A DNA stretch of 64,000 nucleotides from NCBI RefSeq assembly GCF_013166595.1, contig NZ_JABKKG010000003.1:335408-399407 (forward strand), given 5' to 3'. The stretch comes from Palleniella intestinalis (lineage in GTDB: Bacteria; Bacteroidota; Bacteroidia; Bacteroidales; Bacteroidaceae). The translations under genes were made by a program, and so were the position numbers. How positions within the stretch are numbered: the stretch's first letter is position 1; each line of letters starts with the position of its first letter. This document shows positions 55,572 through 64,000 of the stretch, piece after piece. The notes below the pieces were generated by a model. The model had not been told where the DNA came from, searched no databases, and saw nothing but the letters and a program-made list of their open reading frames with translations.

Positions 55572-57692
55572 ATGAAAAGAATACTGACCACATTAACCTT
55601 TGCCACAGCTCTGTCCATTCCGATGATGGCGCAGCAGAGTGGGCTTGTAGACATGCACAATGCCTCACATTCAGTAATGGTGAACACTCCTTTGGGTGCC
55701 ACACATTGGACGGGAGGCTTTTGGAAAGAGCGTTTTGACATATTCCACAAGAACTCCATTCCTTCCATGTTCGAGACATGGAAAAGCAAGGAAGGAAAGG
55801 GCTGGAACAATTTCCTTGTAGCATCAGGAAAGATGGAGGGTGAGCATCATGGCCCTGCTTTCCATGACGGCGACATGTACAAATGGTGCGAATCCATGGC
55901 AGCTGTCTATGCTGTCACCAAAGACCCTGAGCTTGATAAGATAATGGACGAGTTCATTTCCCTTGTCGCAGCATCGCAGCGCGAGGACGGATACATCCAT
56001 ACTCAGGTGAACATCGCGGAGCTTAATGCCAAGAAAAAGCGCAAGGAAGCCAAGGACAACACGGTCGTGGGTACGGCACAGGGAACTGGCGCTGACGGAG
56101 CTCTTGGCAACAAACTTAATTTTGAGACATATAATATAGGCCACCTCATCAATGCCGCCCTTGTCCATAAGCGTGCTACAGGTAAGACAAATTTCTATGA
56201 CGTGGCACTCAAGGCTGCGGAATTTCTTATCAATTTTGCCAAGACAAATCCTGATGAGCTTGCCAAATGCGCTGTTTGCCCAAGCCACTATATGGCGGTT
56301 GCAGAACTGTATCGTGAGACAGGTGACAAGAAATATCTTGACCTTGCACAGACACTCATAGACATCCGTGGCAGCCAGCCTGACGGAACGGACGACAATC
56401 AGGACCGTGAGGCGTTCCGTGAGCAGTACACTGCCATCGGCCATGCTGTCCGTGCCAACTATCTTTATGCAGGTGTGGCAGACCTTTATTCCCTCACAGG
56501 TGAGGCACAGTTGATGAAAAACCTCACCTCAATATGGGATGACCAGATAAACAGGAAGATGTATATCACAGGTGGTTGTGGCGCATTGTACAATGGTGTG
56601 TCCCCTGACGGCACAGACTATAAGCCGGCAAACTGGCAGCAGGTGCATCAGGCGTTCGGCAGACCTTATCAGTTGCCGCAGTCAACGGCTCACAACGAGA
56701 CTTGTGCGAACATCGGAAACATGCTCTTCAACTGGCGCATGCTTCAGACAACAGGCGACGCAAAGTATGCTGACATTGTTGAGACATGCTTGTACAACTC
56801 TGTGCTTACAGGCATCTCTCTCGACGGAACAAAGTATCTGTACACCAATCCGATGCGCCTTTCAAAGAAACTCCCTTACCAGTTGCGTTGGAGTCGCGAG
56901 CGTCAGAAGCTGATTTCCTGCTTCTGCTGCCCTCCGAACACACTGCGTACTGTCTGTGAGGCACAGGAATATGCTTACACAGTAGGTTCGGATGCGTTGT
57001 TTGTGCAGCTTTATGGCGAGAACACTCTGGCAACAACACTTGGCAAGAAAGCGCTGAAAGTGTCACAGAAAACAGACTATCCGTTTGACGGACGCATAGA
57101 ACTGACTATTGATGCTGTCGGCAAGAACTGCCTGAACACAGTCAATCTGCGCATACCGGGATGGTGTGACAATGCCACCGTGACTGTCAATGGTGAGGCA
57201 CAGCAGGTGAATGTCGCTCCTAATTCCTACATAGCACTTAACCGTAAGTGGAAGAAAGGCGACAAGATTGTCCTTGACATGGAGATGAGGGCGAAGCTCA
57301 TTGAAAGCAATCCACTTGTCGAGGAATCACGTGGTGAGGTCGCTGTTAAGCGCGGACCGTTGGTTTACTGCCTTGAAGAGATTGACATCGACGGCAATCA
57401 GAACATGAAACCTGGTTCCGGAAAGACACCGAGCGTGTCAAGTGTCGACATTGACAACATCGTTTTGCCTATGGACATAAAGTTCTCCGTTGTCGATATG
57501 GAGATTGCCGGTTCAAAGATGAAAGCACTTGAAGGTACTGCTAAGTATGTTGAAGAGCCTGATTGGAAAGGCACACTGTACCGTGAGGTAAGCAGAAAAG
57601 AGCGTGACATAAAGGTACGCCTTATCCCTCACTATGCATACGGCAACCGCGGTTTGCAGGATTTCACAATCTTCATGCCGTTGGCACGCTGA
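55572..57692 (+). CDS. GH127-family beta-L-arabinofuranosidase (DUF1680)
   Basis: A 706-residue secreted glycosidase (signal MKRILTTLTFATALSIPMMA). GH127 enzymes use a zinc-bound cysteine nucleophile. The glutamate and first cysteine are in AHNETCANIG, and the catalytic cysteine group is in LISCFCCPPNTLRT, matching Glu338/Cys340/Cys415/Cys417/Cys418 of HypBA1. An alpha-helical barrel is followed by beta domains after about residue 480. It would release L-arabinofuranose from plant glycoproteins or pectin side chains. It is the first gene of a three-gene glycan group and has its own terminator. Confidence 0.92.
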   Translation: MKRILTTLTFATALSIPMMAQQSGLVDMHNASHSVMVNTPLGATHWTGGFWKERFDIFHKNSIPSMFETWKSKEGKGWNNFLVASGKMEGEHHGPAFHDGDMYKWCESMAAVYAVTKDPELDKIMDEFISLVAASQREDGYIHTQVNIAELNAKKKRKEAKDNTVVGTAQGTGADGALGNKLNFETYNIGHLINAALVHKRATGKTNFYDVALKAAEFLINFAKTNPDELAKCAVCPSHYMAVAELYRETGDKKYLDLAQTLIDIRGSQPDGTDDNQDREAFREQYTAIGHAVRANYLYAGVADLYSLTGEAQLMKNLTSIWDDQINRKMYITGGCGALYNGVSPDGTDYKPANWQQVHQAFGRPYQLPQSTAHNETCANIGNMLFNWRMLQTTGDAKYADIVETCLYNSVLTGISLDGTKYLYTNPMRLSKKLPYQLRWSRERQKLISCFCCPPNTLRTVCEAQEYAYTVGSDALFVQLYGENTLATTLGKKALKVSQKTDYPFDGRIELTIDAVGKNCLNTVNLRIPGWCDNATVTVNGEAQQVNVAPNSYIALNRKWKKGDKIVLDMEMRAKLIESNPLVEESRGEVAVKRGPLVYCLEEIDIDGNQNMKPGSGKTPSVSSVDIDNIVLPMDIKFSVVDMEIAGSKMKALEGTAKYVEEPDWKGTLYREVSRKERDIKVRLIPHYAYGNRGLQDFTIFMPLAR

Positions 57693-57713
57693 TTCTATTT
57701 ATTAAAATAAAAG

Positions 57714-57739
57714 GCAAGTGGGTGGAAAGACCCACTTGC
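57714..57739 (+). terminator. Hairpin after the GH127 gene
   Basis: GCAAGTGGGT and ACCCACTTGC pair with a GGAAAG loop. The stem is followed by a T-poor sequence, so read-through into the beta-helix gene is possible. Confidence 0.65.
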
Positions 57740-57767
57740 TTAAGTATTTATATAGACTGAAAAAATA

Positions 57768-59711
57768 ATGTTTATGAGAAAAATACTGTTGAGTATATTT
57801 GCTTTTGCAACATTGTCTGTCTCGGCTGCGGACATATACGTGTCACCTGATGGTGCTGACACTAATGAAGGTTCTGTTGACAGCCCACTTAAAAGTCTGC
57901 GTATAGCATTGCGCAAAGCACGCAACCTGCGCCGCCTTAATGACCCGTCAGTAAGGGATGGCATAACGATTCACGTGACAAAGGGCACATATAATCTGTA
58001 TGAACCGTTATATATTCGTCCTGAAGACAGTGGTACTCCATACTCTCCTACAGTGATAAAAGGTGAGGATGCCGTAATTTCCGGTGGTGTTGCTGTCACC
58101 GGATGGCGCAAGGAAGGCAAACTGTTTGTTGCTGAAACTCCGGAGTTCAATGGCAATCTGATAGATTTCCGCCAGCTTTACGTTAACGGCAAGAAGGCTG
58201 TACGTGCACGCGATGTGGAAAATTTTGACAATATGGCGCACATCCTTTCTCTTGACAAGCCAAATCAGGTGATGTATGTCCCTGTTACACCGGCTGTCAA
58301 GGCTTTGGAAAGGCAGTATAATGCAAAGAACAGACAGCATGCCCAGCCTGTGGAAATGGTTCTCCATGAAATGTGGTGTGTGGCAAACCTAAGAGTGAAG
58401 AGTATACAGATTGACGGTGACAGTGCCGCCATACGTTTCCATCAGCCTGAGTCGACAATACAGTTTGAGCACCCTTGGCCTTCACCAATGGTTAATGTGA
58501 AGCCTTTCATACAGGAGGATGGCACTGTGCTGAACCTGAATTCTGCTTTTTATCTTACAGGCTCAAAGGTTCTTCTTGACACTCCGGGAGAATGGTTCCA
58601 TGATGTCCGCAACCATAAGGTTTACTACAGCCCGCGTGAAGGTGAGACGCTTGACATGCTTAACAGCGAGGAATATCCGGTGATTGCTCCTGCATTGGAG
58701 ACTCTTGTGGAAGTGGAAGGCACCCTTGACCGTCCTGTGCATGATGTGAAAATTGAGGGACTTACATTCTCTTATACAACATGGATGCGTCCGACAACTG
58801 ATGGGCATGTCCCTCTTCAGGCAGGAATGTTCATGTATGAAGGATACAAACTTAATCCTCAGATTCGTCGTCCGGGACGCAACAATGGACTTGATAACCA
58901 AGGATTCCTGGGTCGTCCGGCTTCCGCTGTGACGGTAAGCAATTCCGGTGATGTGGTTTTCAATGATTGTGTATTCACTCATCTTGGTTCTTCCGGTATA
59001 GACTATGAGGAAGGCATACAAGGAGGGGTGATAAGCAACAACACTTTTACTGATATTGCAGGTAGCGGCATTGTTGCCGGCTCTTTCTCACCTTCCGGTT
59101 TGGAGACCCACCTTCCTTATGACCCTTTTGACAGGCGTGTTGTTGTCGATGGGCTTGTCATTGCCAATAACTATATCAATGATGTCACCAACGAGGATTG
59201 GGGAACGCTTGGAATCAACTGCGGATATGTCGCAAACACTATCATTGCGCATAATGAAATTTGTGAGGTATCCTATTCCGGTATAAATCTCGGATGGGGA
59301 TGGACACAGAGTGTTAACTGTATGCGTGGCAATGAGGTGTATAGAAACTATATCCACCATTATGCAAAGCACATGTATGACTGTGCCGGCATCTATACAT
59401 TAAGCTCACAGATAAAGACCTATATCACAGAGAATGTCGTGGATGAGATTTATCATCCTATCTATGCGCATGACCCACATCATTGGTTCTATCTTTATTG
59501 CGATGAAGGTTCGTCCGGTATTACTATTCAAGATAACTGGACACCGACAGAGAAATACTTGAAGAACTCCAATGGACCTTGCAACATTTGGGAGAACAAT
59601 GGACCCGGTGTTGATAAGTCTGTTAAAGAGAATGCCGGCATTCAGAAGAATCTTGATGTTGTAGGCCTGAGGGCTAAGATACAGACAAAGAAGCCAAAGA
59701 AGACCAAATGA
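57768..59711 (+). CDS. Secreted right-handed parallel beta-helix protein, probable glycosidase or lyase
   Basis: A 647-residue exported protein (signal MRKILLSIFAFATLSVSA, starting at the second Met). The opening ADIYVSPDGADTNEGSVDSP is a common beta-helix CAZyme start. The coil repeats are visible later (VVFNDCVFTHLGSSGIDYEE, GVISNNTFTDIAGSGIVAGS, NTIIAHNEICEVSYSGINLG). The fold fits families such as GH141 or GH120, or a pectate lyase; I cannot tell which. Placement between GH127 and GH78-like genes suggests action on pectin-type plant glycans. Confidence 0.78.
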   Translation: MFMRKILLSIFAFATLSVSAADIYVSPDGADTNEGSVDSPLKSLRIALRKARNLRRLNDPSVRDGITIHVTKGTYNLYEPLYIRPEDSGTPYSPTVIKGEDAVISGGVAVTGWRKEGKLFVAETPEFNGNLIDFRQLYVNGKKAVRARDVENFDNMAHILSLDKPNQVMYVPVTPAVKALERQYNAKNRQHAQPVEMVLHEMWCVANLRVKSIQIDGDSAAIRFHQPESTIQFEHPWPSPMVNVKPFIQEDGTVLNLNSAFYLTGSKVLLDTPGEWFHDVRNHKVYYSPREGETLDMLNSEEYPVIAPALETLVEVEGTLDRPVHDVKIEGLTFSYTTWMRPTTDGHVPLQAGMFMYEGYKLNPQIRRPGRNNGLDNQGFLGRPASAVTVSNSGDVVFNDCVFTHLGSSGIDYEEGIQGGVISNNTFTDIAGSGIVAGSFSPSGLETHLPYDPFDRRVVVDGLVIANNYINDVTNEDWGTLGINCGYVANTIIAHNEICEVSYSGINLGWGWTQSVNCMRGNEVYRNYIHHYAKHMYDCAGIYTLSSQIKTYITENVVDEIYHPIYAHDPHHWFYLYCDEGSSGITIQDNWTPTEKYLKNSNGPCNIWENNGPGVDKSVKENAGIQKNLDVVGLRAKIQTKKPKKTK

Positions 59712-59766
59712 TTCATTTGTGTAATTTCATGATTTGAACAAAACATTAAAAAAAACTCACGATATT

Positions 59767-61794
59767 ATGTGGATAACCTATCCTGGTGATTTTGAGATAT
59801 GGCTTGGCAATAAGTTCAACAACCGCCGTACTGAGCGTGGTGCGATGTTCCCTCCATTCTGGAAGCAGGACTCCCACTATGTTACTGTGGAGTTCTCGAC
59901 GACTGTCAACCTTGAAGAGGCAGAGGAAGTGGAGATTCTCTGTGAGGGAAAGTTCAATCTTATGCTTGACGGAAAGTTGCAGTTTGGCATGCCTGAGCAT
60001 TTCACTGTACCTGCCGGAGAGCACAAACTCAACCTGAAGGTTTGGAATCAGTCAACTCCTCCTGCATTATATATAAAAGGTAAAACCATCGTTACAGACT
60101 CTTCATGGCTTGCAACCTATGAGGATAAGATCTGGATAGACGAGAATGGTGTTGCCCATGGTTCCGGAATCTATGTCCCGGCAGCAACAAGCAAGTACTT
60201 CCAAACAAAGGAGCAGCGTCCTTCCGAGTTCGCTTTGGCAACAGAGCCAATGATGCCGGTGAGCAAGGAGAGAGTGGGAGAGGGATTCCTCTACGACTTT
60301 GGCAAGGAGACAATGGGACTTCTGTCCGTAGGCAATGCAAAGGACAAAGGACTTGTAGAGGTCTATTACGGTGAGAGCCGTGAGGAAGCCTTGGACAAAG
60401 ATTATTGTGAGACGCTTGACAAGTTTGAGACTAAGGATTTCACTCCTGTCATCCTTGACAGCAAGGCGTTCCGCTATGTCTATGTGGAGTGTGCCGGAGG
60501 CGTGGAAGAATTGGATGTCTACGCCTTTTACGAGTATCTTGAGCAGGACATGGAACTTAGCGGAGCGTTTGAATGCTCTGATTCCGAACTTAACAGAATA
60601 TGGGAAGTGGGAGCTTATACAATGGACCTCACTACCCGTGAATTCATGATGGACGGCATAAAGCGTGACCGTTGGACATGGTCAGGCGATGCCATACAGT
60701 CCTATCTGATGAACTATTATCTCCGTTTCGATTCGGAGTGTGTCAAGCGCACCATACGGCAGTTGCGCGGAAAGGACCCTGTTACAGCCCATATCAACAC
60801 GATTATGGACTACACTTTCTATTGGTTCAAGTCCGTGCTTGACTACTATGAGTACACTGCCGATACAGCCTTCGTCCGTGAGATGTGGCCGCGCATGAAG
60901 ACACTCATGGACTATGTCCTTGGCAGACTTGACGAGGAGGGACTTGCTGAAGGACAGCCTGACGACTGGATTTTTGTTGACTGGGTGGACTTCCCTATGC
61001 ACAAGCGTGGTGTGATGTCTTTTGAACAGATTCTGTTGGCAAAGGCTTTGGAGACAATGAAGGTCTGTGCCGGACTTGTCGGTGATGATGAGGCGGAGCG
61101 TTATGCAGAGTTGTACGACAATGTGCGCCGGAAGACCGACGAGCATTTCTGGGATGAGGACAGAAAAGCCTATCTCCACAACATTGAGGACGGTCAGTTG
61201 AATGAGATGGTTACTAAGTTCCCGAATATGTTTGCCATACTTTTCGGTTATGCCGACGGACAGCGGAGCAAGGACATCATGGAAAATGTCATGCTCAATC
61301 CTGATGTTGAGGCTATCACAACGCCTTACATGCGTTTCTACGAGTTGGAGGCTTTGTGCCAGATGGGCATGTATGATTATGTCATGGGTGAGATGAAATC
61401 CTATTGGGGCGGTATGCTGAATGAAGGTGCGACATCTTTCTGGGAGAAATATGTCCCGACAGAGACAGGCACACAGCACTTGCATATGTACGGCAGACCG
61501 TATGGCAAGAGCCTTTGCCATGCTTGGGGAGCATCACCTGTCTATCTGCTTGGCAAGTACTATCTTGGCATCAAACCGACAAAACCGGGCTATCAGGAGT
61601 GGGAATGCCGTCCTAATCTTGGTGGACTTGAATGGATGAAGGGGCGTGTGCCAACACCGTTTGGACCTATCTCGTTGGAGATGAGCAAGGAAGAAATCAC
61701 TATACAAAGTCCTGTCATTGGAGGAAAACTTTATGTCGGAGACAAATGTATAGAAATCAACACTACAGAGAAGATTAAAGTTGGACTTAAGTAA
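59767..61794 (+). CDS. GH78-like alpha-L-rhamnosidase, without signal peptide
   Basis: A 675-residue protein with N-terminal beta domains (about 1-270) and an (alpha/alpha)6 barrel. The rhamnosidase signature is MDGIKRDRWTWSGD, and the end of the barrel has NEGATSFWEKY and SLCHAWGASPVYLLGKYYLG. No signal peptide or anchor is seen with the ATG start MWITYPGDFEIWLGN (an upstream TTG adds 11 codons but no signal), so the enzyme is probably cytoplasmic while the other two are exported. It would then act on imported oligosaccharides. Its 3' end overlaps the next gene by 14 bp. Confidence 0.85.
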   Translation: MWITYPGDFEIWLGNKFNNRRTERGAMFPPFWKQDSHYVTVEFSTTVNLEEAEEVEILCEGKFNLMLDGKLQFGMPEHFTVPAGEHKLNLKVWNQSTPPALYIKGKTIVTDSSWLATYEDKIWIDENGVAHGSGIYVPAATSKYFQTKEQRPSEFALATEPMMPVSKERVGEGFLYDFGKETMGLLSVGNAKDKGLVEVYYGESREEALDKDYCETLDKFETKDFTPVILDSKAFRYVYVECAGGVEELDVYAFYEYLEQDMELSGAFECSDSELNRIWEVGAYTMDLTTREFMMDGIKRDRWTWSGDAIQSYLMNYYLRFDSECVKRTIRQLRGKDPVTAHINTIMDYTFYWFKSVLDYYEYTADTAFVREMWPRMKTLMDYVLGRLDEEGLAEGQPDDWIFVDWVDFPMHKRGVMSFEQILLAKALETMKVCAGLVGDDEAERYAELYDNVRRKTDEHFWDEDRKAYLHNIEDGQLNEMVTKFPNMFAILFGYADGQRSKDIMENVMLNPDVEAITTPYMRFYELEALCQMGMYDYVMGEMKSYWGGMLNEGATSFWEKYVPTETGTQHLHMYGRPYGKSLCHAWGASPVYLLGKYYLGIKPTKPGYQEWECRPNLGGLEWMKGRVPTPFGPISLEMSKEEITIQSPVIGGKLYVGDKCIEINTTEKIKVGLK

Positions 61795-63022
61795 AGATTT
61801 CACAGACTATACCTCACAACTTTTTGGTGAGGAGCGCTGGCAGAGATTTTTTGACTCTTTCGGTCAGGAAGTCCCTGCCAGTGTGCGTTATAATCCGTTC
61901 AAACCTGTTTCCGATGTTCCTGAAGGAGAACCGGTGCCATGGTGCAAGGATGCCTATTGGCTGAAGGAACGCCCTAAATTCACACTTGACCCATTGTTGC
62001 ATGCCGGAGTCTATTATGTGCAGGAGGCAGGGTCAATGTTCCTTGACAATGTTCTTCGACAGTATGTCCAAGAACCGGTGTGCATGCTTGATCTGTGCGC
62101 TGCACCGGGAGGCAAGTCAACATTGGCGCGTGCTGCATTGCCTGAAGGCTCTTTGCTGGTAAGCAATGAACCTGACCACCACCGTGCCAACATCCTTATG
62201 GAGAATATGCAGAAACAGGGACATAAGGATGTTTATGTCACAAACAATTATGCAAAGGACTTCAAGTCTGCGAAAATGCAGTTTGATGTCATACTTGCTG
62301 ATGTGCCGTGCTCCGGAGAAGGAATGTTCCGCCGTGACGAAGGAGCGATAAAGGAATGGAGCTTGCAGAACGTGCGTAAGTGTGCGGAACTGCAGCGGAG
62401 CATAGTCAGTGATATATGGGACTGTCTGCGTCCCGGCGGACTGTTTATATATAGTACCTGTACATTCAATCTACAGGAGGACGAGGAGAATGTCCGTTGG
62501 ATAGCGGAAGAGCTTGGAGCAGATATTCTTCCTGTACAGACAAGTCAGGAATGGAAAATCACAGGTTCTCTTCTTGAAGGATTTGATGAGCCTGTCTATC
62601 GCTTTATACCCGGAGTTACACGCAGTGAGGGACTGTTTATGTGCGTTTTGCGCAAGCATGGGGAATCGCAGCCCTGTCGCAGACCGATAGAAAAACAGTT
62701 GAAACGCCTACGCATACTATCTGACGGCAATCCGAAAGGAGAGCAGAAAGGCAAGTACATCATCCCTGCCCATGCTGAGGCGCTGCTTGCACAATGCCAT
62801 AAAGATGATGTCAGAGGTACATCATCAGCGTACCCATCTGTTGAATTGTCGCTTGAAGAGGCTCTGCGCTATCTTCATCGTGAGGCAATAACATTGCCGG
62901 CAGATACTCCAAAAGGTTATGTCATTGTAACCTACAAAGGACATAACCTCGGATTCATGAAGAACCTTGGCAATCGCGCCAACAATCTTTATCCTAAAGA
63001 ATGGGCGATACGTAACTTGTAA
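61781..63022 (+). CDS. RsmF/NSUN-type rRNA cytosine-C5 methyltransferase
   Basis: A 413-residue SAM-dependent RNA methyltransferase of the NOL1/NOP2/Sun family. Visible motifs are DLCAAPGGKSTLA (SAM site), ADVPCSGEGMFRRD with the PC catalytic motif, and YSTCTFNLQEDEENV with the second cysteine. The C-terminal PUA-like and RsmF-specific region is present. The start is TTG: the frame has no upstream ATG before a stop, and the N-terminus LSKDFTDYTSQLFGEERW aligns with RsmF. It probably makes m5C in 16S rRNA. Confidence 0.9.
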   Translation: MDLSKDFTDYTSQLFGEERWQRFFDSFGQEVPASVRYNPFKPVSDVPEGEPVPWCKDAYWLKERPKFTLDPLLHAGVYYVQEAGSMFLDNVLRQYVQEPVCMLDLCAAPGGKSTLARAALPEGSLLVSNEPDHHRANILMENMQKQGHKDVYVTNNYAKDFKSAKMQFDVILADVPCSGEGMFRRDEGAIKEWSLQNVRKCAELQRSIVSDIWDCLRPGGLFIYSTCTFNLQEDEENVRWIAEELGADILPVQTSQEWKITGSLLEGFDEPVYRFIPGVTRSEGLFMCVLRKHGESQPCRRPIEKQLKRLRILSDGNPKGEQKGKYIIPAHAEALLAQCHKDDVRGTSSAYPSVELSLEEALRYLHREAITLPADTPKGYVIVTYKGHNLGFMKNLGNRANNLYPKEWAIRNL

Positions 63023-63348
63023 TATGTTATGGTAAATATGTCAAAGAACGCTTGCAATTTCAATTTCCATTGCTTTTCTAGTGCAAAGGTACAATATTTT
63101 GCAAGCGATTCCAAACATCAATGGGGTACACATGGGGATACACATGTGGGTACATATCCATAAAAGTAAGTTTATGGGATGATTTCATGTATATATTCAA
63201 GACATTTATTGTTTGCTGTAGCTAAAAATATTTCCCTGACCTCATCACTTATATGCCTTTAAGAAAGTGACGAAGTCAGGGAAATATAATTGCTCTGATA
63301 AATAATATAAGACGCAATCTGTTTGTTTGATGTCAGCAGATACAATCT
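63023..63348. other. 326-bp gap with inverted and near-tandem repeats
   Basis: Features seen are a 9-bp inverted repeat CGCTTGCAA (63049-63057 and 63099-63107) around a minus-strand GTACCTTTGC, a set of three near-repeats GGGGTACACAT, GGGGATACACAT, GTGGGTACATAT (63123-63157), and a 23-bp hairpin at 63228-63287. No gene is supported. Confidence 0.6.
63228..63287. terminator. Long hairpin between convergent genes
   Basis: ATATTTCCCTGAC... (63228-63250) pairs with ...GTCAGGGAAATAT (63265-63287) at 21 of 23 positions, over a 14-nt loop. Flanking A and T stretches and the convergent setting suit a bidirectional terminator. Confidence 0.7.
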
Positions 63349-63786
63349 TTATCTATGAACAAGAAGGAGTTCGTCTCCACTGTTATCAAACTTCACCCTT
63401 ATGGAATTCTTCCATTTGAAACACCATGTGATTCGCATTGTAATATCTTTGTATGGTGAAACATCCGATTCTGTTTTATTTGGTGTAGCACCCAATTCTT
63501 TGATTGTAATAAAGCGTTCTTCGCCATGTTCACTGAAGCTCCACCTTCCCCACAGTTCATCACCTTGTTGCTCAATAAGACATCTGCCATTGCCCCAGAA
63601 ATAAAAAGATAATTGTCCTGAATCGACCTTCTGCCCATTAATCTCTGTTGCATACCATTCCCCGTAAAAGTCCGTGTTTTCAAGATACACATATTCATCT
63701 TCTTTGTCGCAAGAGACACAGAAGAGCGCCACAAGGACACAGAAAATAATGCGCCGCAAATAAGCTGTATTGCTTTCAAGAACCAT
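63349..63786 (-). CDS. Lipoprotein, lipocalin-like, unknown function
   Basis: A 145-residue protein with a lipoprotein signal (IIFCVLVALFCVSC, then DKED). The mature part resembles the small lipocalin-like domains common in Bacteroidetes: FYGEWYATEINGQKV, then alternating strands with GRWSFSEHGEERF and a C-terminal VKFDNSGDELLLVHR. Start could be this Met; a first stretch of 11 residues precedes the hydrophobic core. It is followed upstream by a DUF2442-like gene. Confidence 0.72.
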   Translation of the reverse strand: MVLESNTAYLRRIIFCVLVALFCVSCDKEDEYVYLENTDFYGEWYATEINGQKVDSGQLSFYFWGNGRCLIEQQGDELWGRWSFSEHGEERFITIKELGATPNKTESDVSPYKDITMRITWCFKWKNSIRVKFDNSGDELLLVHR

Positions 63787-63825
63787 AATTCAAATTTTAT
63801 GCTTAGAACGATAAAACTACATTAT

Positions 63826-64000
63826 TTATAGTAAGATTCCTGTATGCAACTGTTCTACTGGGAACATCAAATCCCAGTTCTTTCCCCAAACGATATTACC
63901 ACCTTCAATCTTGAATTTCTTGAACAATGCCGGTGTTGCATATTTGTTATACTGCGGATGAGAGTTTTTTTTGAAGAATGATGAAAAATCCAATGTCCTC
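63826..64000 (-). CDS. DUF2442-like protein, C-terminal part (gene runs off the window end)
   Basis: The minus strand is open from the window end to a TAA. The visible 57 or so residues include FKKFKIEGGNIVWGKNWDLM and FPVEQLHTG, which matches the C-terminal pattern of DUF2442 proteins. Such proteins are often found beside DUF4160 or in toxin-antitoxin-like pairs. The start is outside the window. Confidence 0.65.
   Translation of the reverse strand, partial: RTLDFSSFFKKNSHPQYNKYATPALFKKFKIEGGNIVWGKNWDLMFPVEQLHTGILL

Overview
The window looks like a chromosome segment of a Bacteroidales bacterium, most likely Prevotella-like. The evidence is the repeated Bacteroidetes-type -7 promoter box (TAnnTTTG, at least a dozen good matches, several with a TTG about 20 bp upstream), the near absence of Shine-Dalgarno sequences, the ATP synthase gene order atpD-atpC-x-atpB-E-F-H-A-G, a PPi-dependent phosphofructokinase, and families common in that phylum (DUF1573, DUF1593, GH127). 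This assignment is inference; no rRNA or tRNA gene was seen.

Layout. 1-7.8 kb (minus): uvrA (partial), hisB, dapA, three subunits of a sodium-pumping decarboxylase (beta, biotin carrier, and a gamma-like subunit fused to a lamin-tail domain) and an AspT/YidE-type transporter. 8-10.4 kb (plus): mazG, a lipoprotein and RNase Z. 10.4-14.4 kb is an AT-rich accessory stretch: an HTH/coiled-coil gene, a 42-bp repeat, a MITE-like element, and a two-gene lipoprotein/secreted-protein unit interrupted by a complete IS982-family element with a 6-bp target duplication, then a palindrome array. 14.4-15.5 kb: lrgA-lrgB. 15.6-19.6 kb (minus): tatA-tatC with two iron-sulfur redox genes that carry Tat signals. 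19.8-26 kb (minus): acetylxylan esterase, ispH, meaB, DUF1573, prs, thiE-like. 26-32.7 kb (minus): YgiQ radical SAM, a small hypothetical, a PIN toxin/antitoxin pair, a large amidase-like protein and an acyltransferase. 33-38.9 kb (plus): PPi-PFK, GH25 lysozyme, MtaB, a glycosyltransferase and a solute-binding-like protein. 39-46.4 kb (plus): the complete F1Fo ATP synthase. 46.6-52 kb (minus): three adjacent DUF1593 genes carrying four domain copies. 52.3-53.4 kb: divergent HxlR regulator and cupin. 53.8-63 kb (plus): galE, trmO, then GH127, a beta-helix protein and a GH78-like enzyme, then an RsmF-type methyltransferase. The end has a lipoprotein and the 3' end of a DUF2442-like gene.

How it works together. 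The decarboxylase subunits and MeaB belong to the methylmalonyl-CoA/succinate-propionate branch, although the carboxyltransferase alpha subunit is not here. The Tat genes sit directly upstream of their probable cargo. The 46-62 kb region looks like a plant-glycan (arabinose/rhamnose) utilisation neighbourhood without SusC/SusD in view.

The most unusual structural signal is a family of three intergenic arrays (near 14.2, 32.1 and 53.4 kb). Each holds four palindromes related to AAAGGTAACCTTT, spaced exactly 22 bp centre to centre, with non-conserved sequence between. Function unknown.
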